DNA from: Harmothoe impar
Lineage: Eukaryota > Annelida > Polychaeta > Phyllodocida > Polynoidae
Direction of reading: 5' to 3'
Length of the DNA stretch: 64,000 nt
NCBI GenBank assembly: GCA_947462335.1
Contig: OX381714.1
Coordinates: forward strand, 55,845,800-55,909,799
Under the pieces are notes generated by a model. That model was not told the origin of the DNA. It saw only the letters and a list, made by a program, of their open reading frames with translations, and made no database searches. Of the stretch, positions 22,536 to 63,100 are shown piece after piece. Within the stretch, counting starts at the first letter, position 1. Each line of letters starts with the position of its first letter. Both the position numbers and the translations under genes were made by a program.

Positions 22536-23677
22536 TGCCATCTGCGTGAAACTTTGTGTACATGGATAAACGTTTCGCCTCTCTGCAGTTGCCATGGTGA
22601 GCGATTTCACATTTTTTGCGGAAAAACACTGCTTTTTTCGCCGTGGATCTACTCATCATTTGTGAACCTTCCCTATTATACCTATAAATAAAAACACCAA
22701 GTACCATTGGGGGTTGGGGAGGGGGGGGGGGGTGTTTCTGCCAAGTGGGGCTGTATGTACCGTCGTGTCCCGCCTGCCGTCCACATGTGTCCTCTGGATG
22801 AAGACAAGTCACGACGCACTCAACCAAACACAGGCTAAAACGGCACAAAAAAGGGAACATGAGAAGAAAAAGAGTTGCCCTTTTACTTAAAAAGGTGTGG
22901 AGGGACAGGGGTGGGATGTACATGACTTTGCCGGCTGGTGCTGAGCACAATGACTGGTCCCATAATGTGAAAGTTCTGCTACAGAGGCGTTTATACGTCT
23001 CCAATGGCATCATGGGATATTTAATGCATTTCGCATAATAGCATTAGATAGACGATCCTCCCATTATATCGTCATGCATATCCCTAATCTATTCTCCATT
23101 GTAGGCAGCATTGGGCATTGTGAAGTGGATATAGGCTCCACTGACGGTATACCAGAGATCCAAATGTTGTAAAGGGGTTCTTATAAGTATTTCCCTCTTG
23201 TATTGACGACCATTGCTGTCCACTGCTTTCCTCGCCATTTTCCTCATATAGAAAGAAACGTGTGTCAGTGAGTCAGAGTCGGGGCTGGCTCTCTTCCATG
23301 CAGCTGCATGGAATCTCCCTCTGGACATGGTTCTCAGACTCTGCATGGAAGAAGAGTGGAGCATTGCCCGGCTCCCTTTTTAGATGCTTGACTCCTGGGG
23401 AAGAACACTACTAGTCGTTTACAGGTCATAGAGTAGCCCGGATCCAGGGATTGGGGGAAGAGGGGCGTGATATAGGCAATGTTCTGGGGTATTTACATCA
23501 TAATGTACAGGAAAATAGCCTCCTGCGCCCCCTGGATCCGCCACCACGGTCAGCCTGACTCTCATCCATTCTGGGTATTACCAGGCCTCCTCTATTCCCT
23601 AGCCTCTTTTGCAGCATGAAGGCTTATACATTACATGGCTCACATGTTACAGTATGACCAAAGTGCCCTTTAACTAC
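22536..23677. other. Intergenic, no gene recognised
   Basis: A G run lies near 22718-22733. A 160-residue minus-strand frame (22531-23013) shows no family resemblance or splice context and is not called. Confidence 0.45.
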
Positions 23678-23957
23678 TTAACCCTTTAAGGGCCGCATAG
23701 TGCTTAAATCTGTCATGTCCTTTGTCGTCATGATGCGAGAATGCAGCCCTGGTGAGTAACTCACGAGGACTGCATTCATGCATCATATGCCAATCATACA
23801 GGGTTGGTAACTAGGCTGTTGATACACTCCTGAATGGTCGGTATGATACATGATTGAAGCATTGGCGAGTTAATGGCGAGGGCTGCATTCACGTATCATG
23901 ATGGCAAAGGGTAGAGCACATTAAAAGCATTGCAATATGCTAACCTTAAAGGGTTAA
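23678..23957. mobile_element. TTAA-MITE copy 16, nearly complete
   Basis: TTAA at 23678-23681 and at 23954-23957 bound a copy with both terminal repeats (CCCTTTAAGGGCCGCATAG on the left, TAACCTTAAAGGG on the right), both hairpin modules and GTCGTCATGATGC. It is a good reference copy for the family. Confidence 0.9.
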
Positions 23958-26489
23958 CGACTTAAAGACACAACACAACAGGATGGGCCTGACAGGTAGC
24001 GTGTTTTAACCATCCAGAGTCTGACAGCTCTAAAATAGTTCAAGGGAAAGGAAACAGCGAAACTTCCTCCCTTTTATAAATACAGAAACAAATATGGTCT
24101 TCAACTGTAACTCTATAACTGTAGAACCCACTTTGGGTACTCGTGTCCTTGTGACCCCCCCCCCCCCCCCGCCAGGAACTATACACAATGGTTACACCTT
24201 ATTGTAGCTCTCCTTATTCTCTGATTTCTTTACAGAAGGCTGACAGCCACATATTTGCAAATGTACGTTTGTAAAGCAAACCTTAAATCTAGGTTAAACA
24301 TAGGAAATTATGTGGAATTTCAATTGAACTAACCACTATATAGCCACTATGACTATATCTACTGAACCAGGCATTGGTTAGCATATGAGAGTACCACCGG
24401 AAAGTATCAGATCTTCTGGAGGGATTTCCTTTCTACTTTTCTTCATGAAATTACCTTTCAACAGTTGTTGCTGACAGCATGGCCATATTCTTCATATCAC
24501 TGTCACCTTAACCCTACTGTCACTTCTAACCGCCTGTGTCAGCCTCACTCTGACGCTGATGGTTTATTCCTGTTTTATGGTGATATAAGGGGCCGAATAA
24601 ACAGGGGCCACTTGTGCCAATAACAACTTGAGGTGCCAGTCGTGACTCCCGTGCCCGCCGTGTGGTGGCAGCACCACAACCCGATAACCTCTCGCTGTGA
24701 ACGTGATTCTGCGAGAAAAGGTTATCATGCCATTTCTTCTTCATCTTGTTACTCTTTTTACTTTTTGTGTTTCTTCTTTTCGCTATTAGGAAAGCAACCT
24801 AGCAGGAAATGTGCTTTAGGGATTCAACGAATCAGCAAGACTGTCTGAACGACAGTTCCCATCGGAAATACTGATCTAGAAGATCTACAATGACCCACAG
24901 TTTCTTGACAGTCAAGAAACAGTGTGGCACTGTCTTCCCCCAGTTCTTAGTGAAGCATTATTTTAACTGGGGGGGTATTATAATTATTGGAGTCAGGAGA
25001 CATCACATGGAATAGATAACACTACAATATGTGTATGTTATCGAGTTTAGAAAGAGAGTGTTAATAGATTAGCTTAGCTTGGCCATGTCCATACTTTAAA
25101 CTATAATTACAATATAATTCCTAGCTGAACAAAGTATTGGCCCATGTGACATATATACCGTGTGCACCATGCAGACAGATCAACTAGTGATCTGCAATAT
25201 ACAGATTCCAGAACTGATATTTCGGTATGTTCCTAGGTATGTCCTAACCAAGTCTATCCTGTCTGTCCCTGTCTATTGGGTATTTTTTAATGTGTCTATA
25301 CTAGCACCTGCTGCCAAGGTATGGAAGTAGATTGAGTTAATATCAATCTAACCCCGTCCACCATTTTGACAGTGCGAGCCGTTGCCAATTATTGCCAAGT
25401 GCTCAGACTATTTGTAGCCTGCCTTCTGTGATTGAGACTCAATTTGTGGAGGTCACGGACTGTCTGACCTTAGGCACCCTTGGTGGTGACCTCTGTACCT
25501 CTGACCTTGGGTCAAGGTCAAATGTTTGAGACATTAATGCGAGGTTAATCTTGACGTAGATGGCTGTTGATGTCAGTCGCCGCCTGTCTTAGAACAGAGG
25601 TTGAATTTATTTGATTTTTTTTTTTGATTTTTTTTTAAATAGGGGGTGGGGGGATTCTTCTTGTTTTTTTTACGGGTGTGTCGTCTGACCTAGTATAGGT
25701 GCAGCCCCCACTGTCGAAAACGTAACTCTTGCTAAGCCTAAGGAACTTTCGGTGCAAAACGTTTTGGCAAGAACGCTACAAAAATATATATTTACCAAGG
25801 CATGTCTCCATTGTTTAGGCATTTCAGGTGAAAAGTGGGCCCTTGCTAGTGACATTTTCTTTTTGGAAAATGACTTTTGCCAGCACACATATATCATTAT
25901 ATATCAATTATTGTACATCAGATATTATACATAAAATGTAAAGAGACCCACGTCCTGGGGGTTATATGGGAGTACCACAGAGGCTTGGAGGACTGGTGCA
26001 GTTTACGAGGTCACGATTTGAGGACATTTGCAAAAATTGTATATATTCCATCCAGGTCAGAGCAGGTCGAGATGGGGTCGTTGTCATGGCTATAAAATAG
26101 TGAGAAGAAAAACGTGTGTGTGAGTTATGTGTCTCCTGTGGATGCCGGCCTCCCATTGGACGCCCAAGGTGTACTGTACCGGGTTTTTACGGTGCCCTTC
26201 ACCCCCTTGTGAAGACCCCATCAGCAGATTAAATGACCCTCAGCCAACCTCTCACATTCCATAAAAAGCCCCCTGGCATGGCCCTTAGACACTACAGTAT
26301 TCCGTTTGCAGATGGGACTATAGCAGGGATGGAAGTGACCAATCTAAAACTGAGATGTTCAAATGGAGGCCCCTCTAGAGTTCCTCAATAAGTATAAGGT
26401 AATCATAGGTTCTCTATAACAATTTAGGAAACGTTCTAGTATCTCATCATTCTAGTACCTTAAGCAGTTCAGTGATCATAAGATATCAT
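23958..26489. other. Intergenic, no gene recognised
   Basis: Includes a C run at about 24156-24170, a small hairpin at 24896-24926 (ACAGTTTCTTGAC and inverse) and a T-rich tract near 25610-25640. No gene is supported. Confidence 0.5.
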
Positions 26490-26815
26490 ATCGGGGACAG
26501 ACCCCTTAGAGTCGACATGATGCATTGATTTATACATCATGTTGACTAAGTGTGCACAGAAAAAAAGAAGTAGAATCACGGTGACTCCCAAATGGGAGGT
26601 AACTCTCCTCATGACTCTAAAGTGACTCCCAACCCTTAGGGAGTCTTAGAATAGGAGTCATTATAGAGTTATTATAGAGTCCTGCTATTGAGTCACTTTA
26701 AAGTCCTGGGGAGAGTTACCTCAGTGATTAAGTCGGGAGTCACAGTGATTCTACTTCTTTTCTCTGTGTAGGCCTACTGTTCATGCAGTAAAGGACTATG
26801 CGGCCCTTGCAGGGA
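26490..26815. mobile_element. TTAA-MITE copy 17, degenerate and interrupted
   Basis: ACCCCTTAGAGTCGACATGATGC and TTTATACATCATGTTGACTA lie on the left. TACTGTTCATGCAG and GACTATGCGGCCCTTGCAGG lie on the right. The middle is occupied by the element at 26555-26768. Confidence 0.65.
26555..26768. mobile_element. Foldback MITE with CACAGA-AGAAGTAGAATCAC ends, nested
   Basis: CACAGAAAAAAAGAAGTAGA on the left and TCTACTTCTTTTCTCTGTG on the right are inverted. GTGACTCCC and its complement continue the pairing, and the interior is rich in GAGTC words in both orientations. Confidence 0.8.
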
Positions 26816-26930
26816 TAGAGAGGGTGCTAGGAATAGTCCCGGAGATTAGCCCCACTTTACAAATCCAAAGCCATGTGAAGGGGCCACTCTCAATCTAAGA
26901 GTTGAAGCATGGACAGCTTCCGTCCATCTC

Positions 26931-26990
26931 TGAGCAGTTCCGAGCAGCCCCGAGCAGTCCCGAGCAGCTCCGAGCAGTCCCGAGCAGCAG
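26931..26990. repeat. 10-bp minisatellite CGAGCAGTCC, about 6 units
   Basis: Six head-to-tail units of CGAGCAGYYC type. Confidence 0.85.
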
Positions 26991-27181
26991 CTCGTGCCAG
27001 TAGCGCCCCCTACAGCCTGTACCCGACACCAGGCAGGCCTCATGCTGCCACCTGGCGGCACGTTATGTCAGCAGGTTAATCACCTTACCTCAGGCTGCAT
27101 GCACGTCCCATCCCACCCCATGTAAGACGCCGTAACTAAGGTAAACAGGGACTCAACCAGTGCACAGAGGTTGTACTGCAT

Positions 27182-27421
27182 TAAGTCTTTACCGACCGCA
27201 TAGGGCTCTAATGCCCCCTGGTCATCATGATGCATGAATGCATGCCTGGTGAGTAACTCAACGGGGCTGCATTTACGCATCATGCTGACTCTACAGGGTT
27301 GATACTCTCCAAAGGATCAGTATGATGAGAAAGTGTAGCTCTGCTGAATAGACTTGCCAGGGATGCATTCATGCATTATAACGACCGAGAACATTAAATC
27401 ACTATGCTGTCCTTAAAGGTG
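27182..27421. mobile_element. TTAA-MITE copy 18
   Basis: The left end is degraded (TTTACCGACCGCATAGGGCT). ATCATGATGCATGAATGCA, the centre CAGGGTTGATACTCTCC and the right end CACTATGCTGTCCTTAAAGG are clear. Confidence 0.75.
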
Positions 27422-27879
27422 TATGGTCCTCTAACCCATGTAAGAACCCACAACCTAAGTAAACATAGTTATGTACAGAGAGGCACATTACCCCACTAAC
27501 CAACAACTCTAAGACTCTGCTTGGGAGGACAGAAAGACACGTGGCTACACTATATACACCCAGTCCAAAGCTGTGCTCGGAGACCAGCCACAGATGTATA
27601 TCAGAGACATAGAGTGGATGAGTGGTAACATGCTCCATCTGAGGCCTGTGGTATCCTAGCAACCATAATGACCACGTGATGAGAGAAGTGGGGAATGTGG
27701 AAGTGTTTATCTCGTGGTAGACGTGAATAATTGGGTTGTGTATACAATGATAACTGGTCATGTAGCGGAATGTCCTGCAGCATAATCCAGGAATTGGCTG
27801 CAGACAGGACAGGAATGCGGCTGGACAGCTGTATGCATATCTGGTCTGTGCTTTTGGCGATGAAGAGTAGGGATGAAAG

Positions 27880-28264
27880 AAGTTGAAATGAATAGTTTAA
27901 ATAGTCATTTTATGTGGAGAAACAAAGTTATTATGCTTGAGTACTAGAATGGTTGTTGTCCACACCCCCATGGAGAAACTGATGCTCATTCTTCATTGTG
28001 GTGTTTCTCCATGATGAAGTTACAAAAATAGTTTTTAGATATAATTTATCAGAAATGAACATGAAATAAACACAGAGATCCACTTTTATCAGTCTGAATT
28101 CCTGTTCCTCCACTTGTGGTACCTTGGATCATACATGTATCACACTTCGCTACGCCTCGTGTGATATGATCCAAGGCACCACTCGTGGAGAAACCTGCCA
28201 TTCAGACAGATCATCGTGGACCTCTGTCTGTTTACTTTGTGTTGAACTATTCATGTTTCAACTT
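27880..28264. mobile_element. Foldback element just upstream of the collagen exons
   Basis: Outer inverted ends AAGTTGAAATGAATAGTT (27880-27897) and AACTATTCATGTTTCAACTT (28245-28264). An inner palindrome at 28063-28238 pairs ACCTTGGATCATA with TATGATCCAAGGCACC around a CACTTCGCTACGCCTCGTGTG tip region. Confidence 0.75.
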
Positions 28265-28391
28265 GGTGCTTAACAATGAGAGTATACGGCCTGGAGGTTT
28301 TGGGACCCCTAGATGGTAGGGAATGGTTACTGAATGGTGTTCTGCAATAGGTTTGTACAGGTTTGTATGTTTGTAATGTGTTATAATTCAG

Positions 28392-28417
28392 TCTCTGGAC
28401 CTCCTACAGGAGAACAG
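28392..28417 (+). CDS. Possible collagen IV exon (26 bp)
   Basis: An AG acceptor and a perfect donor (CAG followed by GTAAGT) bound 26 bases whose last eight codons read SGPPTGEQ. They run in frame into the next exon (GTSGPTG). Very short exons are usual in collagen IV genes, but GPPTG breaks the Gly-X-Y register and the upstream exon it would join is not found. It may be chance. Confidence 0.4.
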
Positions 28418-28753
28418 GTAAGTGTGCATGAAGTAGCTCTACTGACCTCAGTGATGGGGGTGTGTGTGTGGGGGAGCTCCATCTTATTGTCTGGTCACGT
28501 GATGTACCAATCCATGTACCCCATGTGACATCCATGTTTGGTCCTACAGTGCTCTATACAGCTCTGTAGCTGCACTAATAGTACCCCAAGATCAAGGCCT
28601 ACTTTTTTCTGGAGACCATAATATGATATTCGCATAAGCATTGATTTTAATTTTATGCAATATCAAAAGTCTCTCCAGTCTCAGAAGGAGGAGTTATTGT
28701 AACAATATTCAGTTGTACAATTGACTTAATTTCCCTTATTTTGTGTATTTCAG

Positions 28754-56689
<27,936 letters not shown>

Positions 56690-57232
56690 AGGTTGCTCCC
56701 GGGCGACTCGTAAAGCGCCAGCCTGTGTTCTGGAAGGGTGTGCTGCCTGCTGGTAGCAAACCATGTTCATAGTATTTATGTATTATGCCAAAAAGTGGAT
56801 TCTTTATGTTCATATAATTGGAAACAGCTTAGCATGAGGTGAGCACGACAGTGTGATAAGGAGTAATCGCTACATTTTCATAGAGTGAAAGTGTATATTT
56901 CTTTGTCGCCATGGTTCAGACCCCAAATGATTTCATATGGTGCTACGATGTTATATAATTGATATGATACATAGTGAAGGACTTATTATGAGCAATTTTG
57001 TAGAATGCGGACCAGTTCTCTTCTGTGCGCCAATGGCTCTGTCACCATTTACTTAACGCTCTCCTTCTATGTAATTAACCCTTTGTTTCCACTGTCTAAT
57101 TTCCCTGATTATAAACTGCAAGTAAAGCACTTATCTCAGGATTATGGATGCAGGGGGTTAATACTATTAACACAGAATATAGGCTGGGTCTCTCCGATTC
57201 GACTGTTTGTTAAAAGACATGACGCTGTTACG

Positions 57233-57235
<3 letters not shown>

Positions 57236-57286
<51 letters not shown>
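57236..57286. repeat. TA dinucleotide microsatellite, about 25 units
   Basis: An uninterrupted TA run in the probable 3' UTR region. Confidence 0.95.
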
Positions 57287-57290
<4 letters not shown>

Positions 57291-59369
57291 CGATAGGATT
57301 ATATATATTCATCTCTCATGAGCAAGAGAGCCTTCGAACCACAGACACCTAGCCTATATTTAAAATCATGAGTCAAATCTAGACTCACTCTAGAACTTAT
57401 CATAAGTCATAACACGATGTAGTACAATATATAAATATAAGGATATATGAGATTATAGTGGAGTCGAAGGTGTTCAGAGCCATGTTGTGGGGAAGGAAAT
57501 GGTCTGCAATTGTCTCAATGCTCAAAGCTTTTTCACATGTGAACACATGCTGTATGTGACCATGTAGTGCATGAAACCAAGATAAGTCAACACACTTCCC
57601 GTGCGCACTATTAATAATGTGTTTGTAGACGTTTCCATCATAATTCCTCACAGTGCATGAAAACATGCGTTACCTCTTCATACGCATACACCCTATGTCA
57701 AAACTAACAATGTATACATGTCGATCTATGTTCTGCATTGCCGCGTTGCTATGTCAGGGTCTGTCCATTACGGCGCACATCTCTGCATACCATGAGGCAA
57801 CTGTGATTACCAAAACGCACACTTTTATGGAGCTGGGTAGGGAGCCTGTTCCCTGCCCAGACGGTGAGAGGTAAACGTTGGCACGGCGCATCATGGTGAG
57901 GGTTAGACATGTAACAGGCAGCAGTGTCCCGCATGTTCCGCCCCTCATGTCACATGTGCATTACGCACTCTTCCAGCGATCACTGCCAGACTGATCATTG
58001 TGCTCATTATAAGAGAAGCGCCCGCTGGAATGGCATGGCATTCTCACTGCCCAAGATGGTATCGAACCAAGTCAGAGCTTAGTCCAATCTGTGACTGCTG
58101 GTCAAAGAGGGAGGGGGTGAATAAGTAGATACTACCCTTATTGATGTTAAGAGAGTATATTTCTGCAATAACTATAATGGTATCATCTTATACCGGTTAC
58201 ACTACCTATTCCCCTCTGACCATCAATCCCAGAATACATCATGGAGTTCACTTCCGGTGCCTCCATCTTGGATGTTGAGAGATGCTAAGTCCCTCTAGTG
58301 GGTGTTGCATGTAACTCTGGAGTACTTTTATTTCCCCTTGTATTTCCTCCATTCATATGTATTAACGTACATATGCCTGATCACAGAAACGAGGAAATAT
58401 AGGTGTTGTCGATTAGGTACTTTTTCTTTTTATATATTTTATTGGATTCATCGTATACCGCGTTTATATTCATAGTTATTTTGAACTGATATCTTTTGGT
58501 CCAGTTTGGGGCGTATACATGAATAGTTCTTTGGGAGGGAAATGTATGCGAACAAGATGGGTATAGGAAAATCGAGCTTTTATATGTATACCGGCGAGAA
58601 TGAGTTTTACATTTTACAACCCTGAACGACAAATATGATAGTTTATACTGTTACATATTTCATGTTAGGATGCTATATGGAATTACTAAGCCAAGTAAGT
58701 TGTAATTGTAAGAGTCATGCAGCCCTAGTTATAGTCAAACAGTACACATGTTAGCCTCATCTTTCCTTTGGTAAATAATTGTACTGTTTGTCTTCATTTA
58801 TAACCTCTCTTCTGTTTCATGCGGTATTTTTCTAGCACTTTTTGTATAACCTAGGGAATGTAATATTACATTACGGAGGGCAGAACTAGGATTAGTGTTA
58901 CGGTGACGGGATAGGATGCAATGATTGTATCACCGTGCCGGCATATTGTCTACCGGCATTGTTCATGTCAGTTGTGTAATTAAGAAATGATGCATCTTCT
59001 TGCACTTATTCTACTTCTAAATACAATTAACTGCCAATGCCTCCTCAAAGTGGCTACTGCAAGAGACCAAATTACTCTTTTTATCTGCTAAATAGAACAA
59101 ATTAAACATGAATGAATTATTGTTAGTGTAGATAGGAAATATATAGATTTTATAAATCTGCATTTGTTCTGCTGAGGATTGGTTTTAAATATGTCGGTTG
59201 ACACATGCGGAATTGTCTAACTCATTAGATTCACTAGTAAGTTACTTCATGTTAATTTTGTTATGCCACAAACAATATGTTCTGTTAGGTCAAGAAGTGC
59301 AGAGGTCTCATGCCAGAATTTGTCATATACTTCATAAAGGCATCATTCATAATTGTACAGCAAGATTTT

Positions 59370-59375
59370 AATAAA
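59370..59375 (+). terminator. Candidate polyadenylation signal, collagen gene
   Basis: AATAAA within TTTTAATAAAGCATAAATGG. It is the last plus-strand signal before the converging gene. Confidence 0.35.
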
Positions 59376-59550
59376 GCATAAATGGTTGGACCTACTCTAC
59401 TTGCCTTTCTTGTTTGTTACTACAAGTCATCATTTTTTTCCTCATGCAGCTGTACCATATTTGACGTAATTACCTCAGATCCTCTAATAAAGGCACACTA
59501 TGCTCCCCTTTCATGGTTCTCCAAATACAGCCTGGTTTCTTTCAATTGTT

Positions 59551-59556
59551 TTTATT
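59551..59556 (-). terminator. Candidate polyadenylation signal, MARS2-like gene
   Basis: TTTATT on the plus strand reads AATAAA on the minus strand, about 250 bp past the MARS2 stop codon. Confidence 0.4.
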
Positions 59557-59806
59557 GTAAAACAGAATAGCTGTGATACATTTGTGTTACACACACAAGT
59601 TCCTCAACTGCCTTATCACAATGGATCACTAATAAATTATAAATTTATACATAGACACAAGAGTATGAGAAATTAATATATGGGATACACAATAGATCTT
59701 TGTAAATACCTATTGTTATTATTCCATCAATATAGATTGACCTAGTTGCAGCTGAGTCCATGTCAAATGAAAAGTCTCTGTCCCACTCTCATACAGTACA
59801 CCTCAC

Positions 59807-60162
59807 TTATGCTTTGATGCGCTTTATAAGATGCCCTTCAGGTGCACCTAATATAGTCCTCTCCCGCAGAAGCGGAATATTCTGAACATCCTTGAAACCT
59901 CGGTGATTCGGACTGATATTCAGCCGACTCAACAGTTTAGCGGCCATGTTGGGAATGACTGGCTGTAAGAGGATGCCTGTCACTCGCAGTGTTTCCATGG
60001 TTACCGCAAGGATTGTGTTCAACCAGTCCTCTTGTTCTGTGTCTTTGACTAGCACCCAGGGCTGGTGCCGCTGGACAAATGCATTAGTTTCATGTAATTG
60101 CAGGACGATAGTTTCAAGTCCACGATACGGACAGAAGTCTCTGTAATGTCCATCCACAAGAT
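59807..60162 (-). CDS. MARS2: MARS2-like last exon
   Basis: 356 bp. The acceptor is TTCAG on the minus strand. It starts by completing an Asp codon ([16 protein letters not shown]) and ends LIKRIKA before a stop at 59807-59809. Helical anticodon-binding domain. Confidence 0.92.
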
Positions 60163-63100
60163 CTGAAGAAAAAATATAACTCTAATTATAATTCGTTATT
60201 GACAAAGTCTGGGTGATTAATCATCCTCTCAAGCACAACCTAACCACTTGAAAAAAACAGTTTCAATCAGTGAATTGCAAGAAGGATTTCATAAGTGAAT
60301 TGCAGGAAGGAGTACTCCATTGTGGGCAACAATATAAGGGGAATAAATAATTTACTTGGGACTCAGTTTAAAAACTGCAGGATCATAGTCAAAACGACCA
60401 TTCAAGTTTTGCTGTCTTTATATTGCTTCCTACAGCATTGCAATAAATTTCCATCCATTCTTATTCAGTACAAAAAAGGCCATTTTCCCTACCTGGTAAT
60501 AACTTGAGCCTGTCAAACATGGCCTGTTCCTCTGGTGTTGCCCTCTGGTAGAATAGGTCCAAGTTGAGAGGTGGCACCACCTGGTGGCGGTTGATGGCAG
60601 TTGCCGTTGTTCGACTGAGCAGGTTCCCGAGCGTGTTGACCAGCTCGCTGTTGATGCACTCAACTACACGCCGCTCACTGTAGTCTGAAATTCAAAGAGG
60701 AAAAAAAACTTCTACAATTGTATCTTTCACTGCTGGTCCCTACCAATTGTGGCATGCCAGATGATTTATAAAATCCAGGAGACTCCTCAAAAGTCACCAA
60801 CCTCAGACTCATAAACATCTGCCTTAACTCTAGGAAAAGATAGCCCATGGATATCCGTGCAACTACTTAATCTGTTGTATGGTTTTAGGAGGAATAACAG
60901 CAAAGGGGAGGCTGTATTCAACTTCATTGAAAACACGTTATAGGCAGGGACATAGAAAGATAGCTTTAATCACATACATTGACATGAAAAGGGCCTTTGA
61001 TTCTGTACATCATGGCATACTTCAAAAATGCTCTCCCCCCTAGGGCTACCCTTAAATTTACTAAACTGGCTTAAGAGTTAGCTCCGGAACAGGTAGCAGT
61101 GTACTTAAGTCTGTCCCCATGTCTCAGAGTCATTAGATGTAATTCTTGGGGTACCACAGGGCTCAGTTCTGGGTCCTCTCTTGTTTATTCTTTTTGTGAA
61201 TGACCTTCCAGAACATGTTAGTTTCGCAGGTACTAATATACAGCAGTCCAACATTATAGCACTCCAATGCACTATATGGATATATATCTAAAACTGGACA
61301 TCGACATCTATGTAACAGAATCCTTTTAACAGAAAGCTATATTTAGTAGAAGTAGAAATCTATGAATATCTATAATGAAGGAGAACACCATGTTCATGCC
61401 TATGAATAAGTGTGTGTGTGTGTTCATTTCAAAATTCAAGATTGCATCAATTCATTGAATGCCACCATGCTTTTAATGTAATCTCGAATCGCAGTTGCAG
61501 GAATTTGATACTAATAAAAAAAAATCTATTCTATTTTTTTTTCATGAACAGTTGGCATCCCATAGATTCAAGATGGCTATCACTCATTGAATGTCCCGAT
61601 GCTTGAAATGCAATCTTGACCTGTAGTTGCATTAATTTGATCAAAAAACAAATCCTATTTGATTTTTCCTTCATTCAACCCATTCAAGATGGCTACCATT
61701 TACTAAATGCCACAATGCTTTCAGTGCAATGAGGAATTGTAGTTGCATTAATTTGATATCTATTATAAGAAAATGTCTATTTGATACCTTTTTCAAACAC
61801 AGTTGGCACCCCATAGGTTTAGGATGGCCACCATTCATTGAATGCCACAATGCTTTAAATGCAATCTTGAAATGTAGTTGCATTAATTTTATACTGTTAA
61901 TAAATCCAATTTAGTTTTGTTTTTTTCATGAAGAGTTGGCACCCCATAGGTTCAAGATGGCCACCAGTCATTGAATGTCATAATGCTTAAATGCAATTTT
62001 GAATTGCAGTTTAATTAATTTGATTCTAAAAAAAATACTTTCTTTTTTTTCTTTCATGAACAGTTGGCACCCCATACATTCAAGGTGGTTACCAGTCATT
62101 GCATGCCACAATGCTTTAAGTGCAATCACGAATTGTAGTTGCATTAATCTGATACTTATAAAAATACTAATTCTATTCTTTTTTAAAAATTCATGAACAG
62201 TTGGCACCCCATATATTTAAGATGACTACCATTCATTGAATGCCCTGATGCTTGAAATGCAATCTCAAATTGTAGTTGCATCAATTTAATGCTAATAAAA
62301 AACAAATTCTTATCAATTTTTCTTTCATGAATAGTTGGCACCCCATAAGTTGGCTACCATTCATATTAATGCAAATACAATGCTTTAAGTGCTATCACGA
62401 ATTGTAGTTACATTAATCTGATACTAAAAAAAACAAAATAGTCTATTTGATTTTTCTTTCATGAACAGTTGGCACCCCATAAATTGAAAATGCACCCAGC
62501 AAGCAGGTCAACAGCTATATACGGACAAGTACACCTCCCCTGCCTGTTCTCCTTCAATGAAGAGTGAAGAGGGTGGGAGGGGGTGACCATCAACAGTGCA
62601 TAAACACTTTGATTGGATGACAATGCAGTTTTTATATTACAACCCTAAATTTGTGCAACGAAAATCATCAAGAAATACTAAGTATTTTTTCCAAAGAATA
62701 GCTTTTCTAGAATGGCTCGATACTCAGAAATCCTACTGCGAATAAAAAAAAGTCAAATTCTGATTCTAAACACCTGAAAAGTGAGAAATGCTGGCGTTCA
62801 CAGTTTATATAGGAAATGTACTAAAAACACCAAAAATATGCAACAAAACCCTAATTTTCTCAAAAACTGTTCAGTAGGATTTTTTCTAACTGAGGTTCCA
62901 GTGTTTTCTACCCTCATATTACACATTGGCATAGAGAATATATTGACACCTAGTCAGGATTTTGCCCTAGAAGCAATCTGTGAGGCAAAAAACAGCCAAA
63001 AAGAGCCACTGGTCTGAAGTATAAAACTGGGCATCGATCACTATAGAGCTACAAAGAGAGAATCGATGTCCAGTAAAAATGTATGTAGATCATATAATTT

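Larger units (their letters stand above)
56690..59375 (+). other. Probable long 3' UTR of the collagen gene
   Basis: No coding sequence is found between the collagen stop and the end of the oppositely oriented MARS2 gene. The first good AATAAA on this strand that I noticed is at 59370, so the transcript may have a 3' UTR of up to 2.7 kb. Transcript data would be needed; earlier variant signals cannot be excluded. Confidence 0.35.

Noticed and set aside
22531..23013. 160-codon minus-strand frame
   Set aside because: No domain or splice context, low-complexity Pro stretch from a homopolymer run; most likely chance.
58055..58085. GGTTCGATACC on the minus strand, a match to the tRNA B box
   Set aside because: The flanking bases cannot form the T stem (CTTGG against CCATC) or an acceptor stem, and no A box is at the right distance.
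61412..62207. Several repeated short frames on both strands
   Set aside because: They repeat with the 130-bp satellite period and contain no family motif.
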